DNA of 64,000 nucleotides, taken from the NCBI GenBank assembly GCA_921293015.1, contig OV121090.1, positions 1-64,000 on the forward strand, read 5' to 3'. The stretch's first letter is position 1. The number at the start of each line of letters is the position of its first letter. Position numbers and translations under genes: made by a program. Shown one piece after another: positions 22,979 through 36,601 of this stretch. The DNA comes from Phorcus lineatus (Eukaryota > Mollusca > Gastropoda > Trochida > Trochidae). The notes below the pieces were generated by a model. The model worked only from the letters and a program-made list of their open reading frames with translations. It had not been told where the DNA came from and made no database searches.

Positions 22979-25900
22979 TGTGTATATCTGAGTTGAATGC
23001 ATTTTCATTTGTCGACTGTATAACCCTCATTTAGACCCGTTTATAACCTTTGCCCAACTAGATTAGTTACTTATCTTACAGAACATGCCATATAAACTGT
23101 GTTTTTGTCAGAAAAGATCTTTGAATTAGCAAATGCGTTCACAAACAGGCGTAAAACTGTGTATATCTGAGTTGAACGCATTTTCATTTTTCGACTGTAT
23201 AACCCTCATTTAGACCCGTTTATAACCTTTGCCCAACTAGATTAGTCACTTATCTTGCATAACATGCCAAATAAACTGTGTTTTTGTCAGAAAAGATCTT
23301 TGAATTAGCAAATACGTTCACAAACAGGCGTAATACTGTGTATATCTGAGTTGAACGCATTTTCATTTTTCGACTGTATAACCCTCATTTAGACCCGTTT
23401 ATAATCTTTGCCCAACTAGATTAGTCACTTTTCTTGCAGAAAATGCCAAATGAACAGTGTTTTTGTCAGAAAAGATCTTTGAATTAGCAAATGCGTTCAC
23501 AAACAGGCGTAATACTGTGTATATCTGAGTTGAACGCATTTTCATTATTCGACTGTATAACCCTCATTTAGACCCGTTTAAAACCTTTGCCCAACTAGAT
23601 TAGTCACTTATCTTGCAGAACATGCCAAATAAACTGTGTTATTGTCACACAAGTTCTTTGAATTAGCAAATGCGTTCTCAAACAGGCGTAGTACTCGCAT
23701 TTTTATTTTTCGACGGTATAACCCTCATTTAGACCCGTTTATAACTTCTGCCCAACTAGATTAGTCACTTATCTTGCAGAACATGCCAAAAAACTTGTGT
23801 TTTTGTCAGAAAAGATCTTTGAATTACCAAATGCGTTTACAAACGGGCATATTGCTGTGTATATCTGAGTTGAACGCATTTTTATTTTCCTAATAAATAA
23901 CCCTCATTTAGTCCCGTTTATAAACTTTGCCCAACTAGATTTGTCACTTATCTTGCAGAACATGCCAAATAAACTGTGTTTTTGTGAGAAAAGATCTTTG
24001 AATTAGCAAATGAGTTCACAAACAGGCATGGTAATGTGTATATCTGAGTTGAATGCATTTTCGTTTTTCGACTGTATAACCCTCATTTAGACCTTTTTAA
24101 AACCTTTTCCCAACTAGATTCGTCACTTATCTTGCAAAACATGCCAAATAAACTGTGTTTTTGTCAGAAAAGATCTTTGAATTAGCAAATGCGTTCACAA
24201 ACAGGCGTGATACTGTGTATATCTGAGTTGAACCCATTTTCATTTTTCGACTGTATAACCCTCAGTTAGACCCGTTTATAACATTTGCCCAACTAGATTA
24301 GTCACTTATCTTGCATAACATGCCAAATAAACTGTGTTTTTGTCAGAAAAGATCTTTGAATTAGCAAATACGTTCACAAACAGGCGTGATACTGTGTATA
24401 TCTGAGTTGAACGCATTTTCATTTTTCGACTGTATAACCCTCATTTAGACCCGTTTATAACCTTTGCCAAACTAGATTAGTCACTTATCTTGCAGAACAT
24501 GCCAAATAAACTGTGTTATTGTCACACAAGTTCTTTGAATTAGCAAATGCGTTCTCAAACAGGCGTAGTACTCGCATTTTTATTTTTCGACGGTATAACC
24601 CTCATTTAGACCCGTTTATAACTTTTGCCCAACTAGATTAGTCACTTATCTTGAAGAACATGCCAAAAAACTTGTGTTTTTGTCAGAACAGATCTTTGAA
24701 TTACCAAATGCGTTTACAAACGGGCATATTGCTGTGTATATCTGAGTTGAACGCATTTTTATTTTCCTAATAAATAACCCTCATTTAGTCCCGTTTATAA
24801 ACTTTGCCCAACTAGATTTGTCACTTATCTTGCAGAACATGCCAAATAAACTGTGTTTTTGTGAGAAAAGATCTTTGAATTAGCAAATGAGTTCACAAAC
24901 AGGCGTGGTAATAAGTATATCTGAGTTGAATGCATTTTCATTTTTCGACTGTATAACCCTCATTTAGACCTTTTTAAAACCTTTGCCCAACTAGATTCGT
25001 CACTTATCTTGCAAAACATGCCAAATAAACTGTGTTTTTGTCAGAAAAGATCTTTGAATTAGCAAATGCGTTCACAAACAGGCGTGATACTGTGTATATC
25101 TGAGTTGAACCCATTTTCATTTTTCGACTGTATAACCCTCAGTTAAACCCGTTTATAACATTTGCCCAACTAGATTAGTCACTTATCTTGCAGAACATGC
25201 CAAATAAACTGTGTTTTTGTCAGAAAAGATCTTTGAATTTGCAATTGCGTTCACAAACAGGCCTGTTACTGTATATATCTGAGTTGAACACATTTTCATT
25301 TTTCGACTGTATAACCCTCATTTAGACCCGTTTATGACCTTTGGCCAACTAGATTAGTCACTTATCTTGCATAACATGCCAAATAAACTGTGTTTTTGTC
25401 AGAAAAGATCTTTGAATTAGCAAATGCGTTCACAAACAGGCGTAGTACCGTGTATATCTGAGTTGAACACATTTTCATTATTCGACTGTATAACCCTCTT
25501 TTAGACTTGTTTATAACCTTTGTGCAACTAGATTAGTCACTTATCTTGCATAACATGCCAAATAACCTGTGGTTTTGTGAGAAAAGATCTTTGAATTAGC
25601 AAATGCGTTCACAAACAGGAGAAATACTATGTATATCTGAGTTTAACGCATTTTCATTTTTCGACTGTATAACCCTCATTTAGACCCGTTTATAACCTTT
25701 GCCCAACTAGATTAGTCACTTATCTTGCAGAACATGCCACATAAACTGTGTTTTTGTAAGAAAAGATCTTTGAATTAGCAAATGCGTTCACAAACAGGCG
25801 TAATACTGTGTATATCTGAGTTGAACACATTTTCATTTTTCGACTGTATAACCCTTATTTAGACCCGTTTATAACCTTTGCCCAACTAGATTCGTCACTT

Positions 25901-26696
25901 ATCTTGCAGAACATGCAAAATAAACTGTTTTTGTCAGAAAAGATATTTGATTTAGCAAATGCGTTCACAAACAGGCGTAGTACTGTGTATCTCTGAGTTT
26001 AAAGCTTTTTCATTATTCGACTGTATAACCCTCATTTAGACCCGTTTATAACCTTTGCACAAATAGATTCGTCACTTATCTTGCAGAACATTCCACATAA
26101 ACTGTGTTTTTGTCAGAAAAGATCTTTGAATTAGCAAATGCGTTCACAAACAGGCATAAAATTGTATATATCTGAGTTGAACGCATTTTTATTTTTTGAC
26201 TGTATAACCCTCATTTAGACCCGTTTATAACTTTTGCCCAACTAGATTAGTCACTTATTTTGCAGAACATGCCAAATAAACTGTGTTATTGTCACACAAG
26301 TTCTTTGAATTAGCAAATGCGTTCTCAAACAGGCGTAGCACTCTGTTAATCTGAGTTGAACGCTTTTTCATTTTCCTAATAAATAACCTTCATTTAGTCC
26401 CGTTTATAACCTTTGCCCAACTAGATTAGTCACTTATCTTGCAGAACATGCCAAATAAACTGTGTTTTTGTCAGAAAAGATTTTTGAATTAGCAAATGCG
26501 TTCACAAACAGGCGTAGTACTCTGTATATCTGAGTTGAACGCATTTTCATTTTCCTAATAAATAAACCTCATTTAGTCCCGTTTATAACCTTTGCCCAAC
26601 TAGATTAGTCACTTATCTTGCAGAACATGCCACATAAACTGTGTTTTTGTAAGAAAAGATCTTTGAATTAGCAAATGCGTTCACAAACAGGCGTGT
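22979..26696 (+). repeat. Satellite A array, segment 3 (about 21 monomers)
   Basis: 179-bp monomers in the same orientation as before, bounded by copies 2 and 3 of the transposon. It carries 161-bp short monomers near 23.69 and 24.57 kb. The block around 23.58-24.2 kb is repeated near 24.47-25.1 kb, again a local multimer duplication. Its right part (25.4-26.69 kb) matches the flank left of copies 1 and 2. No gene is seen. Confidence 0.96.
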
Positions 26697-26699
26697 TAC

Positions 26700-29600
26700 C
26701 ACTACAGAAATGACTTGGTTTCCGGATCACTGAAACCACCATGAAACGACATGGAAACCAGTATTTCCACTTGGTATCCAGATAGGTTTCTATAGTTTCA
26801 TGTTGGTTTCCATGAAAACTGAAACCTACTTTTGCCCCAGACCCGGATTGTATCCATCACCGTTCTTTACACACTCCTCCAAGTAGGATCCACTTGGTTT
26901 CCGTGATTGAAGTTTCATGTTGGTTTCCATGAAAACTGAAACCTACTTTTGCCCCAGATCCGGACGGTATCCATCACCGTTCTTTACACACTCCTCCAAG
27001 TAGGATCCACTTGGTTTCCGTGATTGAAGTTTCATGTTGGTTTCCATGAAACTGAAACCTACTTTTGCCCCAGATCCGGACGGTATCCATCACCGTTCTT
27101 TACACACTCCTCCAAGTAGGATCCACTTGGTTTCCATGATTTTAGTTTACTGTAGATTTCCACTTGGTTTCCTTGTTTAGTCAGTTTATTGTATGTTTCA
27201 ACCTGGTTTCCATATTCAGGTTTATTGTAGGTTTCAACTTGGTTTCCGTGTTTTGTAAGTTTATCGTAGGTTTCAAATTAGTTTCCATAACCTTATATAT
27301 TATAGGTTTCAACTTGGTTTCCGTGTTTTGTAAGTTTATCGTAGGTTTCAAATTAGTTTCTATGTAGTGTTTATTGTGTGTTACGTAGGTTGTACAATGA
27401 ACAAACACATTAATTGCCATAAATTATTTATTGCAATAAAGACAAAAAACATCCATGGAAAGCTAAATACCTACATGGTAAAATGTAAGTGTGAATTTAA
27501 GGTGGTTCACAGTGTATGCCGATCTTTTAAAAAGCATTACTCCTATAAAAACATTTTATAGAAAATATTACCAATCCATTCACTATCAACGTTTATTCAA
27601 ACACACAATTTCTAAGAATGAATTCATCTTTAAACGAGTAGTAAGAAAACGTAAGTTTACAAATTAATCCCTTTTAATTAAATCTCCAATCTTCATTGAA
27701 ATAATTATTCTATGACAGCTATGAATATAAATTTATGCATATGATGGTTTAGAAATGCCTTTAGTTATTCATTGCAAAATTAACAATCTACAAAAGTGCA
27801 AAATATACACAATTCACCCTGGTCACTTTTCAGATGTTTTGGATTGGTCTTTATTCTGAAACAGAAAACAATTGTATAGATATTTAAAATATTCATATGA
27901 ATACATGAAGATGAGACACTTTCAATCTTCCACGGTTACTTCTTTTCGCAAGCATACATATCAATTAGGGAGAGTAGTTAACAATCAATCCGTATGCTTA
28001 CTTAACAATTGAATGTACTTACGGCCTTGCAACCCTCCTTGTTGCTTCAGTGAACACCTCAGATAAGCAAATTGAATTGAAAATGAAATTGATATATCTC
28101 TAATTTTGAATTTCGATAAAAATCAGTAATTTAATTTGATAAAAATGAGGAAAAAATATTTTACAAAGCCGTCATAAAATCAAAATATGTTGATAACAAA
28201 AGAACTTACTGTATGTTTAATTGAATAAACTGTATAAACCACAACAATTATTTCTCACAGCAGTCTTCAATTGCCCAACTTGCAACCAAGTGCTGGAGTA
28301 ATATCAGTAAAACTTACAATAGTAACACTGATTGGTAAATAGAGAGCAACTCACATTGAATAAGCATTACTGTGAGGCACTGCATGTATCTTGATGGTTC
28401 ACACTAAAATTAACATCAGCAACATAGTTAATCTTTTAAAAGTTTACATAAGTCGAGCAGTTTTAAAAACCAATTGTTTCGTTTTCATCTAGCAAAATAA
28501 TATTCTTTTGCATTAGTTATATTTTTAAAAAATATCTCATTTTACAATATTCTTATAAGTTGAATAAAGAAAAACCATTGAGTTTGTGACTTGCACCTTA
28601 AATAGTATCCAAAGAAAAACACAAACATTTAGTTGAAATCGAAAGTTAAGTTGTTTAGTAACAACTGTTACTGTTCCCATCTTGTTGAAATTCTACTATT
28701 ACACAGAAAACCTACATACTTTCAATGAAAACAAATAGATATAGTAGAAATTGACGGAAATATGAAATCCCAAAATAAATTCTTGTTCTAAGTCAAAAGC
28801 AATTGATGTTGAGTACTCCCATATCAAAACACATGCAGTTACAGTAGATTAAACAAATCAATCAATTTCGACCACCAATTGCCTTGGTTGCATTACCTAT
28901 TGAATTTTCCAATCTAAACAGTTAAGTAATACACTGGGTGATTATTCAAGAATTAGGTCAGCCTGCTGACTGTGATGTTACCTGTTGCATAATCCACTTC
29001 CTTTGTCTCAGCTCACGGCTGTCATGGTTCAGTGCACCCTTGTGTAAACAATGTCGTATCTTCGGCTGAAAATTGTTAAATAAAGGGAACTAAGTGACTC
29101 ATCTATATACAGGTCAACATAATACATACAAACCTGATGGCAATGCAAATTTAACATTCTTATAAACACACCAATCCATAAAGCTTGTCAGTTAAAAACA
29201 CTCATTTCGACTGAGTGTGAAGCCAACATTTAAGAATGATTTTATTCAGTTCTCTCACGGGAGTTTAAAAAAACAGTTTATAAGAACAATGTAAGTGAGT
29301 TTGATGCAGTTAAGGGGTACTTACTTTGATATCCTTTACTGTAGAGCTGCCTATGAACTTATTACTCAGCTCATAGATTATCTACAGTCGTTTATGTTGA
29401 TGGCGGCCATGTTTGTCCCCTTCATTAGTGACTGACCTGTGTCCGGTAAGGCCAGGTGTCAAGCAGGAAGTGTTATGCAATCAGCCAGTTCAATTACAGA
29501 AGTCTGATCGATTTGAAATTTCATAAGCACATTCATTTTATAACGACTGCCAAATAAACAAATGGTATACATGCAATATCAGTGTATATTTCTTCGAAAT

Positions 29601-31520
29601 TGAATAACGATTTGTCATACGTCACTCACTTTAATTTGTTTGTATATATTTACATATGTGATTGTATTGGAGCGGCCTTAAAATAAGCTCTTTTGAGCTT
29701 GTTGGCCAATCCCTTCATGTACTATATCATGAATAAATATGTTTAAAGCAATTACAGAGGTTTGTCTAGCCTCTTAAGGAGTGAAGCGTGTTGTAGAGAT
29801 ACGATGAAGGTGATGATTTACTAACAGAAGAGTATTTGAAAGGGTTATGTTTTTCAGAAAGTAATATAGTATTCCATGAACATCTTTTTAGCTGAAATAA
29901 GGAAATGATGTATCAAATACAAGATATTCCTAATTTTATTTTTGTTTCTATTGAATATTGAATTGTTAGTTTCATTTACTTAATTCTTTAACAAAATTAT
30001 TTGTTATCTTTAATATTTTATCTGTTTACAAATGAAATACGCATATGTTTGAAAAAGTTACCTGATGATTCAAAAGAAATAAAGAGGCCATCAGCTCTGA
30101 ATCTTGTGATAGAGAATTCGACACAACAAAATATCTATTAGGGAAACTTAAAAGCTATAGCGCATGCCAATAATACCTATCTTTCTATAATATTATCTCT
30201 AACGACCAACACTAAGGTAACCTATCAAAGATATTATTCGGCAAATATGTACGCATACAGGTTTCAAAGCCTATTTTATAAGACCGGAAATATTTAATGC
30301 AACTGTGCTTAAGAAATCGGTTCATTTTCAGGGGTGTCGTAAACATATTTCTTCCTTAATTATGAGTTCAAATATTAACGCTAACTCAAAAGCTGCACAT
30401 GTTACTAATTCAGGCGTTTTCAACAGTCCATATCTAATCATTTGTTTGCAAGCTGATCATAGAGATTATATTTCTCTATGCTGAGTAACTGGTGTCACTT
30501 ACTAAACAAACAACCAAATCTGTTTACAACTTATTGACCGATAAAGGGATTTAGCAATAATGGTAACAATCAACATTCAAGACTATTTACCGTGGTGGAC
30601 AATTGATACTTTTTCACTTCACATTTCTTTCGTCCATTAATAAATTATAGGCTCCGCCCATCTCCATCAATATAGCCGATTACTGTTCATGTCAAGAACA
30701 TTCACTTTAATCCTTTTGTAACTGAATATGAAACGTAAATTTCTTATTACGACGATATCATTGATTCATAACACACTAAAGGAAAACATCTATTCTATTC
30801 AATTAAACATATCGATAAGATGAGTGTTCTTATGTAAACTTTGATGCATTGTTTTTATCTTGCATATCAAATCTTGTCCGTTGATGTTAATAATTTGTTA
30901 ACGATCTTAAGATGATGGAAAACTATTTTGTTCCTTAAACAGGATTTGACTGAAAGTTTAAACATTGCCACGATGTAGCCGAAGTATTGCAATTTTCTAG
31001 ATGTTTTCTAGGGTTAATCTTGAAGCCACACAGTCAGAGTATAGATACGCGCAACCATCGTATCTTGTTGGTTTCCATTCCGGAAATATATAAAACCTGA
31101 ATGCCAAATGGATTCAAGTAGGAAACCAAGTTACCCAGTTTCAGTGGATGAATACCAAGTGGATGCCATACTAGTCAAACAAAAATGCTTATGATAAAAC
31201 TAAATAATTTGTCAATCTATTCATTTAGTTCAAAACAAGATTGGAAACCAACATGAAACTTAACGTTATGGTTTCATGTTAGTTTCCATTCAAAGAAATC
31301 ATCATTTTCACTTTCCAGAAATGGAAACGACCACGATACTTATGACCACAGTTTCATGTTGGTTTCCATATATGGATATATACAAATCAAAGAATCCAAA
31401 ATGGATTGTAGCTGGAAACCAAGTTACTTAGTTTCAGTAAATGGATACCAACTGGATACCCTAATTACCCACTTTACTTGTGGTTTCCAGGATTCAGGAA
31501 ACCAAGACATTTCTGTAGTG
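26700..31520. mobile_element. Non-autonomous CACTA transposon, copy 3, 4821 bp
   Basis: Same termini and TAC duplications (26697-26699 and 31521-31523) as copies 1 and 2, but 20 bp shorter. The deletion follows GACACAA at about 30127, removing the sequence between GACACAA and AAAATATC. Other private differences include GATGGTTTAG for GATTTTTTAG near 27743, TTTCGTTTTC near 28480, GACTGAAAG near 30950 and TTTCAGTAAATGG near 31436. It is therefore the most diverged of the three. The candidate minus-strand exons remain intact at 30091-30062, 29381-29325, 29065-28982, 28057-28023 and 27855-27780. Confidence 0.9.
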
Positions 31521-33889
31521 TACTGTGTATATCTGAGTTGAATGCATTTTCATTTGTCGACTGTATAACCCTCATTTAGACCCGTTTATAACCTTTGCCC
31601 AACTAGATTAGTTACTTATCTTACAGAACATGCCATATAAACTGTGTTTTTGTCAGAAAAGATCTTTGAATTAGCAAATGCGTTCACAAACAGGAGTAAA
31701 ACTGTGTATATCTGAGTTGAACGCATTTTCATTTTTCGACTGTATAACCCTCATTTAGACCCGTTTATAACCTTTGCCCAACTAGATTAGTCACTTATCT
31801 TACAGAACATGCCAATTAAACTGTGTTTTTGTCAGAAAAGATCTTTGAATTTGCAATTGCGTTCACAAACAGGCGTGTTACTGTGTATATCTGAGTTGAA
31901 CGCATTTTCATTTTTCGACTGTTTAACCCTCATTTAGACCCGTTTATAACCTTTGCCCAACTAGATTAGTCACTTATCTTGCAGAACATGCCAAATAAAC
32001 TGTGTTTTTGTCAGAAAAGATCTCTGAATTAGCAAATGCGTTCACAAACAGGCGTAGTACTGTGTATATCTGAGTTGAACGCATTTTCATTATTCGACTG
32101 TATAACCCTCATTTAGACCCGTTTAAAACCTTTGCCCAACTAGATTAGTCACTTATCTTGCAGAACATGCCAAATAAACTGTGTTATTGTCACACAAGTT
32201 CTTTGAATTAGCAGATGCGTTCTCAAACAGGCGTAGTACTCGCATTTTTATTTTTCGACGGTATAACCCTCATTTAGACCCGTTTATAACTTCTGCCCAA
32301 CTAGATTAGTCACTTATCTTGCAGAACATGCCAAAAAACTTGTGTTTTTGTCAGAAAAGATCTTTGAATTACCAAATGCGTTTACAAACGGGCATATTGC
32401 TGTGTATATCTGAGTTGAACGCATTTTTATTTTCCTAATAAATAACCCTCATTTAGTCCCGTTTATAACCTTTGCCCAACTAGATTTGTCACTTATCTTG
32501 CAGAACATGCCAAATAAACTGTGTTTTTGTGAGAAAAGATCTTTAAATTAGCAAATGAGTTCACAAACAGGCGTGGTAATGTGTATATCTGAGTTGAATG
32601 CATTTTCATTTTTCGACTGTATAAACCTCATTTAGACCTTTTTAAAACCTTTTCCCAACTAGATTCGTCACTTATCTTGCAAAACATGCCAAATAAACTG
32701 TGTTTTTGTCAGAAAAGATCTTTGAATTAGCAAATGCGTTCACAAACAGGCGTGATACTGTGTATATCTGAGTTGAACGCATTTTCATTTTTCGACTGTA
32801 TAACCCTCAGTTAGACCCGTTTATAACATTTGCCCAACTAGATTAGTCACTTATCTTGCATAACATGCCAAATAAACTGTGTTTTTGTCAGAAAAGATCT
32901 TTGAATTAGCAAATACGTTCACAAACAGGCGTAATACTGTGTATATCTGAGTTGAACGCATTTTCATTTTTCGACTGTATAACCCTCATTTAGACCCGTT
33001 TATAACCTTTGCCAAACTAGATTAGTCACTTTTCTTGCAGAAAATGCCAAATAAACTGTGTTTTTGTCAGAAAAGATCTTTGAATTAGCAAATGCGTTCA
33101 CAAACAGGCGTAGTACTGTGTATATCTGAGTTGAACGCATTTTCATTATTCGACTGTATAACCCTCATTTAGACCCGTTTAAAACCTTTGCCCAACTAGA
33201 TTAGTCACTTATCTTGCAGAACATGCCAAATAAACTGTGTTATTGTCACACAAGTTCTTTGAATTAGCAAATGCGTTCTCAAACAGGCGTAGTACTCGCA
33301 TTTTTATTTTTCGACGATATAACCCTCATTTAGACCCGTTTATAACTTTTGCCCAACTAGATTAGTCACTTATCTTGCAGAACATGCCAAAAAACTTGTG
33401 TTTTTGTCAGAAAAGATCTTTGAATTACCAAATGCGTTTACAAACGGGCATATTGCTGTGTATATCTGAGTTGAACGCATTTTTATTTTCCTAATAAATA
33501 ACCCTCATTTAGTCCCGTTTATAAACTTTGCCCAACTAGATTTGTCACTTATCTTGCAGAACATGCCAAATAAACTGTGTTTTTGTCAGAAAAGATCTTT
33601 GAATTAGCAAATACGTTCACAAACAGGCGTAATACTGTGTATATCTGAGTTGAACGCATTTTCATTTTTCGACTGTATAACCCTCATTTAGACCCGTTTA
33701 TAACCTTTGCCCAACTAGATTAGTCACTTTTCTTGCAGAAAATGCCAAATTAACAGTGTTTTTGTCAGAAAAGATCTTTGAATTAGCAAATGCGTTCACA
33801 AACAGGTGTGGTACTCTGTATATCTGAGTTGAATGCATTTTCATTTGTTGACTGCATAACCCTCATTTAGACCCATTTATATAGCCTTT

Positions 33890-35150
33890 GCCCAACTAGA
33901 TTAGTCACTTATCTTGCAGAAAATGCCAAATAAACTGTGTTTTTGTCAGAAAAGATCTTTGAATTAGCATTTGCGTTTACAAACAGGCATAGTACTGTGT
34001 ATATCTGAGTTAAACGCATTTTCATTTTTCGACTGTATAACCCTCATTTAGACCCGTTTATAACCTTTGCTCAACTAGATTAATCACTTATCTTGCAGAA
34101 CATGCCATATAACTTGTGTTTTTGTCAGAAAAGGTCTTTGAATTAGCAAATGCGTTCACAAACGGGAATAGTGCTGTCTATATCTGAGTTGAACGCATTT
34201 TTATTTTCCTAATAAATAACCCTCATTTAGTGCCGTTTATAACCTTTGCCCAACTAGATTAGTCACTTATCTTGCATAACATGCCAAATAAACTGTGTTT
34301 TTGTCAGGAAAAGATCTTTGAATTAGCAAATGCGTTCACAAACGGGCATAATGCTGTCTATATCAGAGTTGAACGCATTTTCATTTTCCTAATAAATAAC
34401 CCTCATTTAGACCCGTTTATAGCCTTTGCCAAATTAGATTAGTCATTTATCTTTCAGAAATTGCGAAATAAACTGTGTTTTTGTCAGAAAAGATCTTTGA
34501 ATTAGCAAATGCGTTCACAAACAAACGTAATAATGTGTATATCTGAGTTGAACGCATTTTCATTTTTGGACTGTATAACCCTCATTTAGACCCATTTATA
34601 ACCTTTGCCCAACTAGATTAGTCACTTATCTTGCAGAAAATGCCAAATAAACTGTGTTTTTGTCAGAAAAGATCTTTGAATTAGCATTTGCGTTTACAAA
34701 CAGGCATAGTACTGTGTATATCTGAGTTAAACGCATTTTCATTTTTCGACTGTAAAACCCTCAGTTAGACCCGTTTATAACCTTTGCTCAACTAGATTAG
34801 TCACTTATCTTGCAGAAGATGCCATATAACTTGTGTTTTTGTCAGAAAAGGTCTTTGAATTAGCAAATCCGTTCACAAACGGGAATAGTGCTGTCTATAT
34901 CTGAGTTGAACGCATTTTTATTTTCCTAATAAATAACCCTCATTTAGTCCCGTTTATAACCTTTGCCCAACTAGATTAGTCACTTATCTTGCATAACATG
35001 CCAAATAAACTGTGTTTTTGTCAGGAAAAGATCTTTGAATTAGCAAATGCGTTCACAAACGGGCATAATGCTGTCTATATCAGAGTTGAACGCATTTTCA
35101 TTTTCCTAATAAATAACCCTCATTTAGACCCGTTTATAACCTTTGCCCAA
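33890..35150 (+). repeat. Tetramer-step duplication in satellite A, 717-bp offset
   Basis: TTAGCATTTGCGTTTACAAA occurs near 33964 and again 717 bp later. It is followed in both units by GAAAAGGTCTTTG, AAACGGGAATAGTGCTGTC (34161 and 34878), GTCAGGAAAAGATC and TATATCAGAGTTG. The offset corresponds to four monomers plus one base. Confidence 0.8.
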
Positions 35151-36315
35151 CTAGATTAGTCACTTATCTTGCAGAAAATGCCAAATAAACTGTGTTTTTG
35201 TCAGAAAAGATCTTTGAATTTGCAATTGCGTTCACAAACAGGCGTGTTACTGTGTATATCTGAGTTGAACTCTTTTTTATTTTTCGACTGTATAACCCTC
35301 ATTTAGACCCGTTTATAACCTTTGCCCAAATAGATTCGTCATTTATCTTGCAGAAAATGCCAAATAAACTGTGTTTTTGTCAGAAAAGATCTTTGAATTT
35401 GCGTTCACAAACAGGCTTGTTACTGTCTATATCTGAGTTGAACGCATTTTCATTTTTCGACTGTAAAACCCTCAGTTAGTCCCGTTTATAACCATTGCCC
35501 AACTAGATTAGTCACTTATCTTGCAGAAAATGCCAAATAAACTGTGTTTTTGTCATTAAAATTTTTTGAATTCGCAAATTCGTTCACAAACAGGCTTTGT
35601 ATTGTGTATATCTGAGTTAAATGCATTTTCATTTTTCGACTATACACCCCTCATTTAGACCCGTTTATAACCTTTGCCCAACTAGATTAGTCATTTATCT
35701 TGCAGAAATTGCGAAATAAACTGTGTTTTTGTCAGAAAAGATCTTTGAATTAGCAAATGCGTTCACAAACAAGTGTGGTAATCTGTATATCTGAGTTGAA
35801 TGCATTTTCATTTGTCGACTGCAAAACCCTCATTTAGACCCGTTTATAACCTTTGCCCAACTAGGTCAGTCACTTATCTTGCAGAACATGCCAAATAAAC
35901 TGTGTTTTTGTCAGAAAAGATCTTTGAATTAGCAAATGCGTTCACAAACAGGCGTAATACTGTGTATAATTTTATCTGAGTTAAACGCATTTTTATTTTT
36001 CGACTGTATAACCCTCATTTATACCCGTTTATAACCTTTGCCCAACTAGATTAGTCACTTATCTTGCATAACATGCCAAATAAACTGTGTTTTTATCAGA
36101 AAAGATCTTTGAATTAGCAAATGCGTTCACAAACGGGCATAGTGCTGTGTATATCTGAGTTGAACGCATTTTAATTTTTCTTATAAATAACCCTCATTTA
36201 GTCCCGTTTATAACCTTTGCCCAACTAGATTAGTCACTTTTCTTGCAGAAAATGCCAAATAAACTGTGTTTTTGTCAGAAAAGATCTTTGAATTAGCAAA
36301 TGCGTTCACAAACAG
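34081..36315 (+). repeat. 2.2-kb satellite block, first copy (repeated at 38477-40711)
   Basis: Begins at the private variant TAATCACTTATC (34081; second copy 38477). It keeps a 4396-bp offset through AACGGGAATAG (34161/38557 and 34878/39274) and the odd GTATAATTTTATCTGAG insertion (about 35965/40360). It ends where the first copy has CAGGTTTGTTAG and the second CAGAAAAAGTACTG. A single G insertion near 40298 changes the offset to 4397. Confidence 0.85.
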
Positions 36316-36601
36316 GTTTGTTAGTGTGTATATCTGAGTTGAACGCATTTTCATTTTTCGACTGTATAATTCTCATTTAGACCCGTTTATAACCTTTGCT
36401 CAACTAGATTCGTCACTTATCTTGCATAACATGCCAAATAAACTGTGTTTTTGTCAGAAAAGATCTTTGAATTAGCAAATGCGTTCACAAACAGAAAAAG
36501 TACTGTGTATATATGAGATGAACGCATTTTAATTTTTCGACTGTAAAACCCTCAGTTAGACCCGTTTATATAGCCTTTGCCCAACTAGATTAGTCACTTA
36601 T

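Larger units (their letters stand above)
7460..31520 (+). repeat. Transposon-containing higher-order repeat, about 8.4-8.6 kb, three copies
   Basis: Each unit is roughly 3.5-3.7 kb of satellite A followed by the 4.84-kb CACTA element. Element starts are 9748, 18135 and 26700, giving steps of 8387 and 8565 bp. Rare satellite variants in the left flank are copied with the element: GCACATGCG with GTGCATATC near 7.59 kb and again near 16.16 kb, and the degenerate CATAACATTCTATCAG monomer near 8.26 and 16.65 kb. The flank offset is 8566 before about 8.0 kb and 8387 after it, so copy 2 lacks exactly one 179-bp monomer. The left limit of copy 1 homology is about 7.46 kb. The right flank of copy 3 continues as a mosaic to about 33.8 kb. 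Confidence 0.9.

Noticed and set aside
9748-31520. Three independent insertions into a preferred satellite site
   Set aside because: Flanking rare satellite variants are copied along with the element and the unit spacing is nearly constant, which independent insertions would not give.
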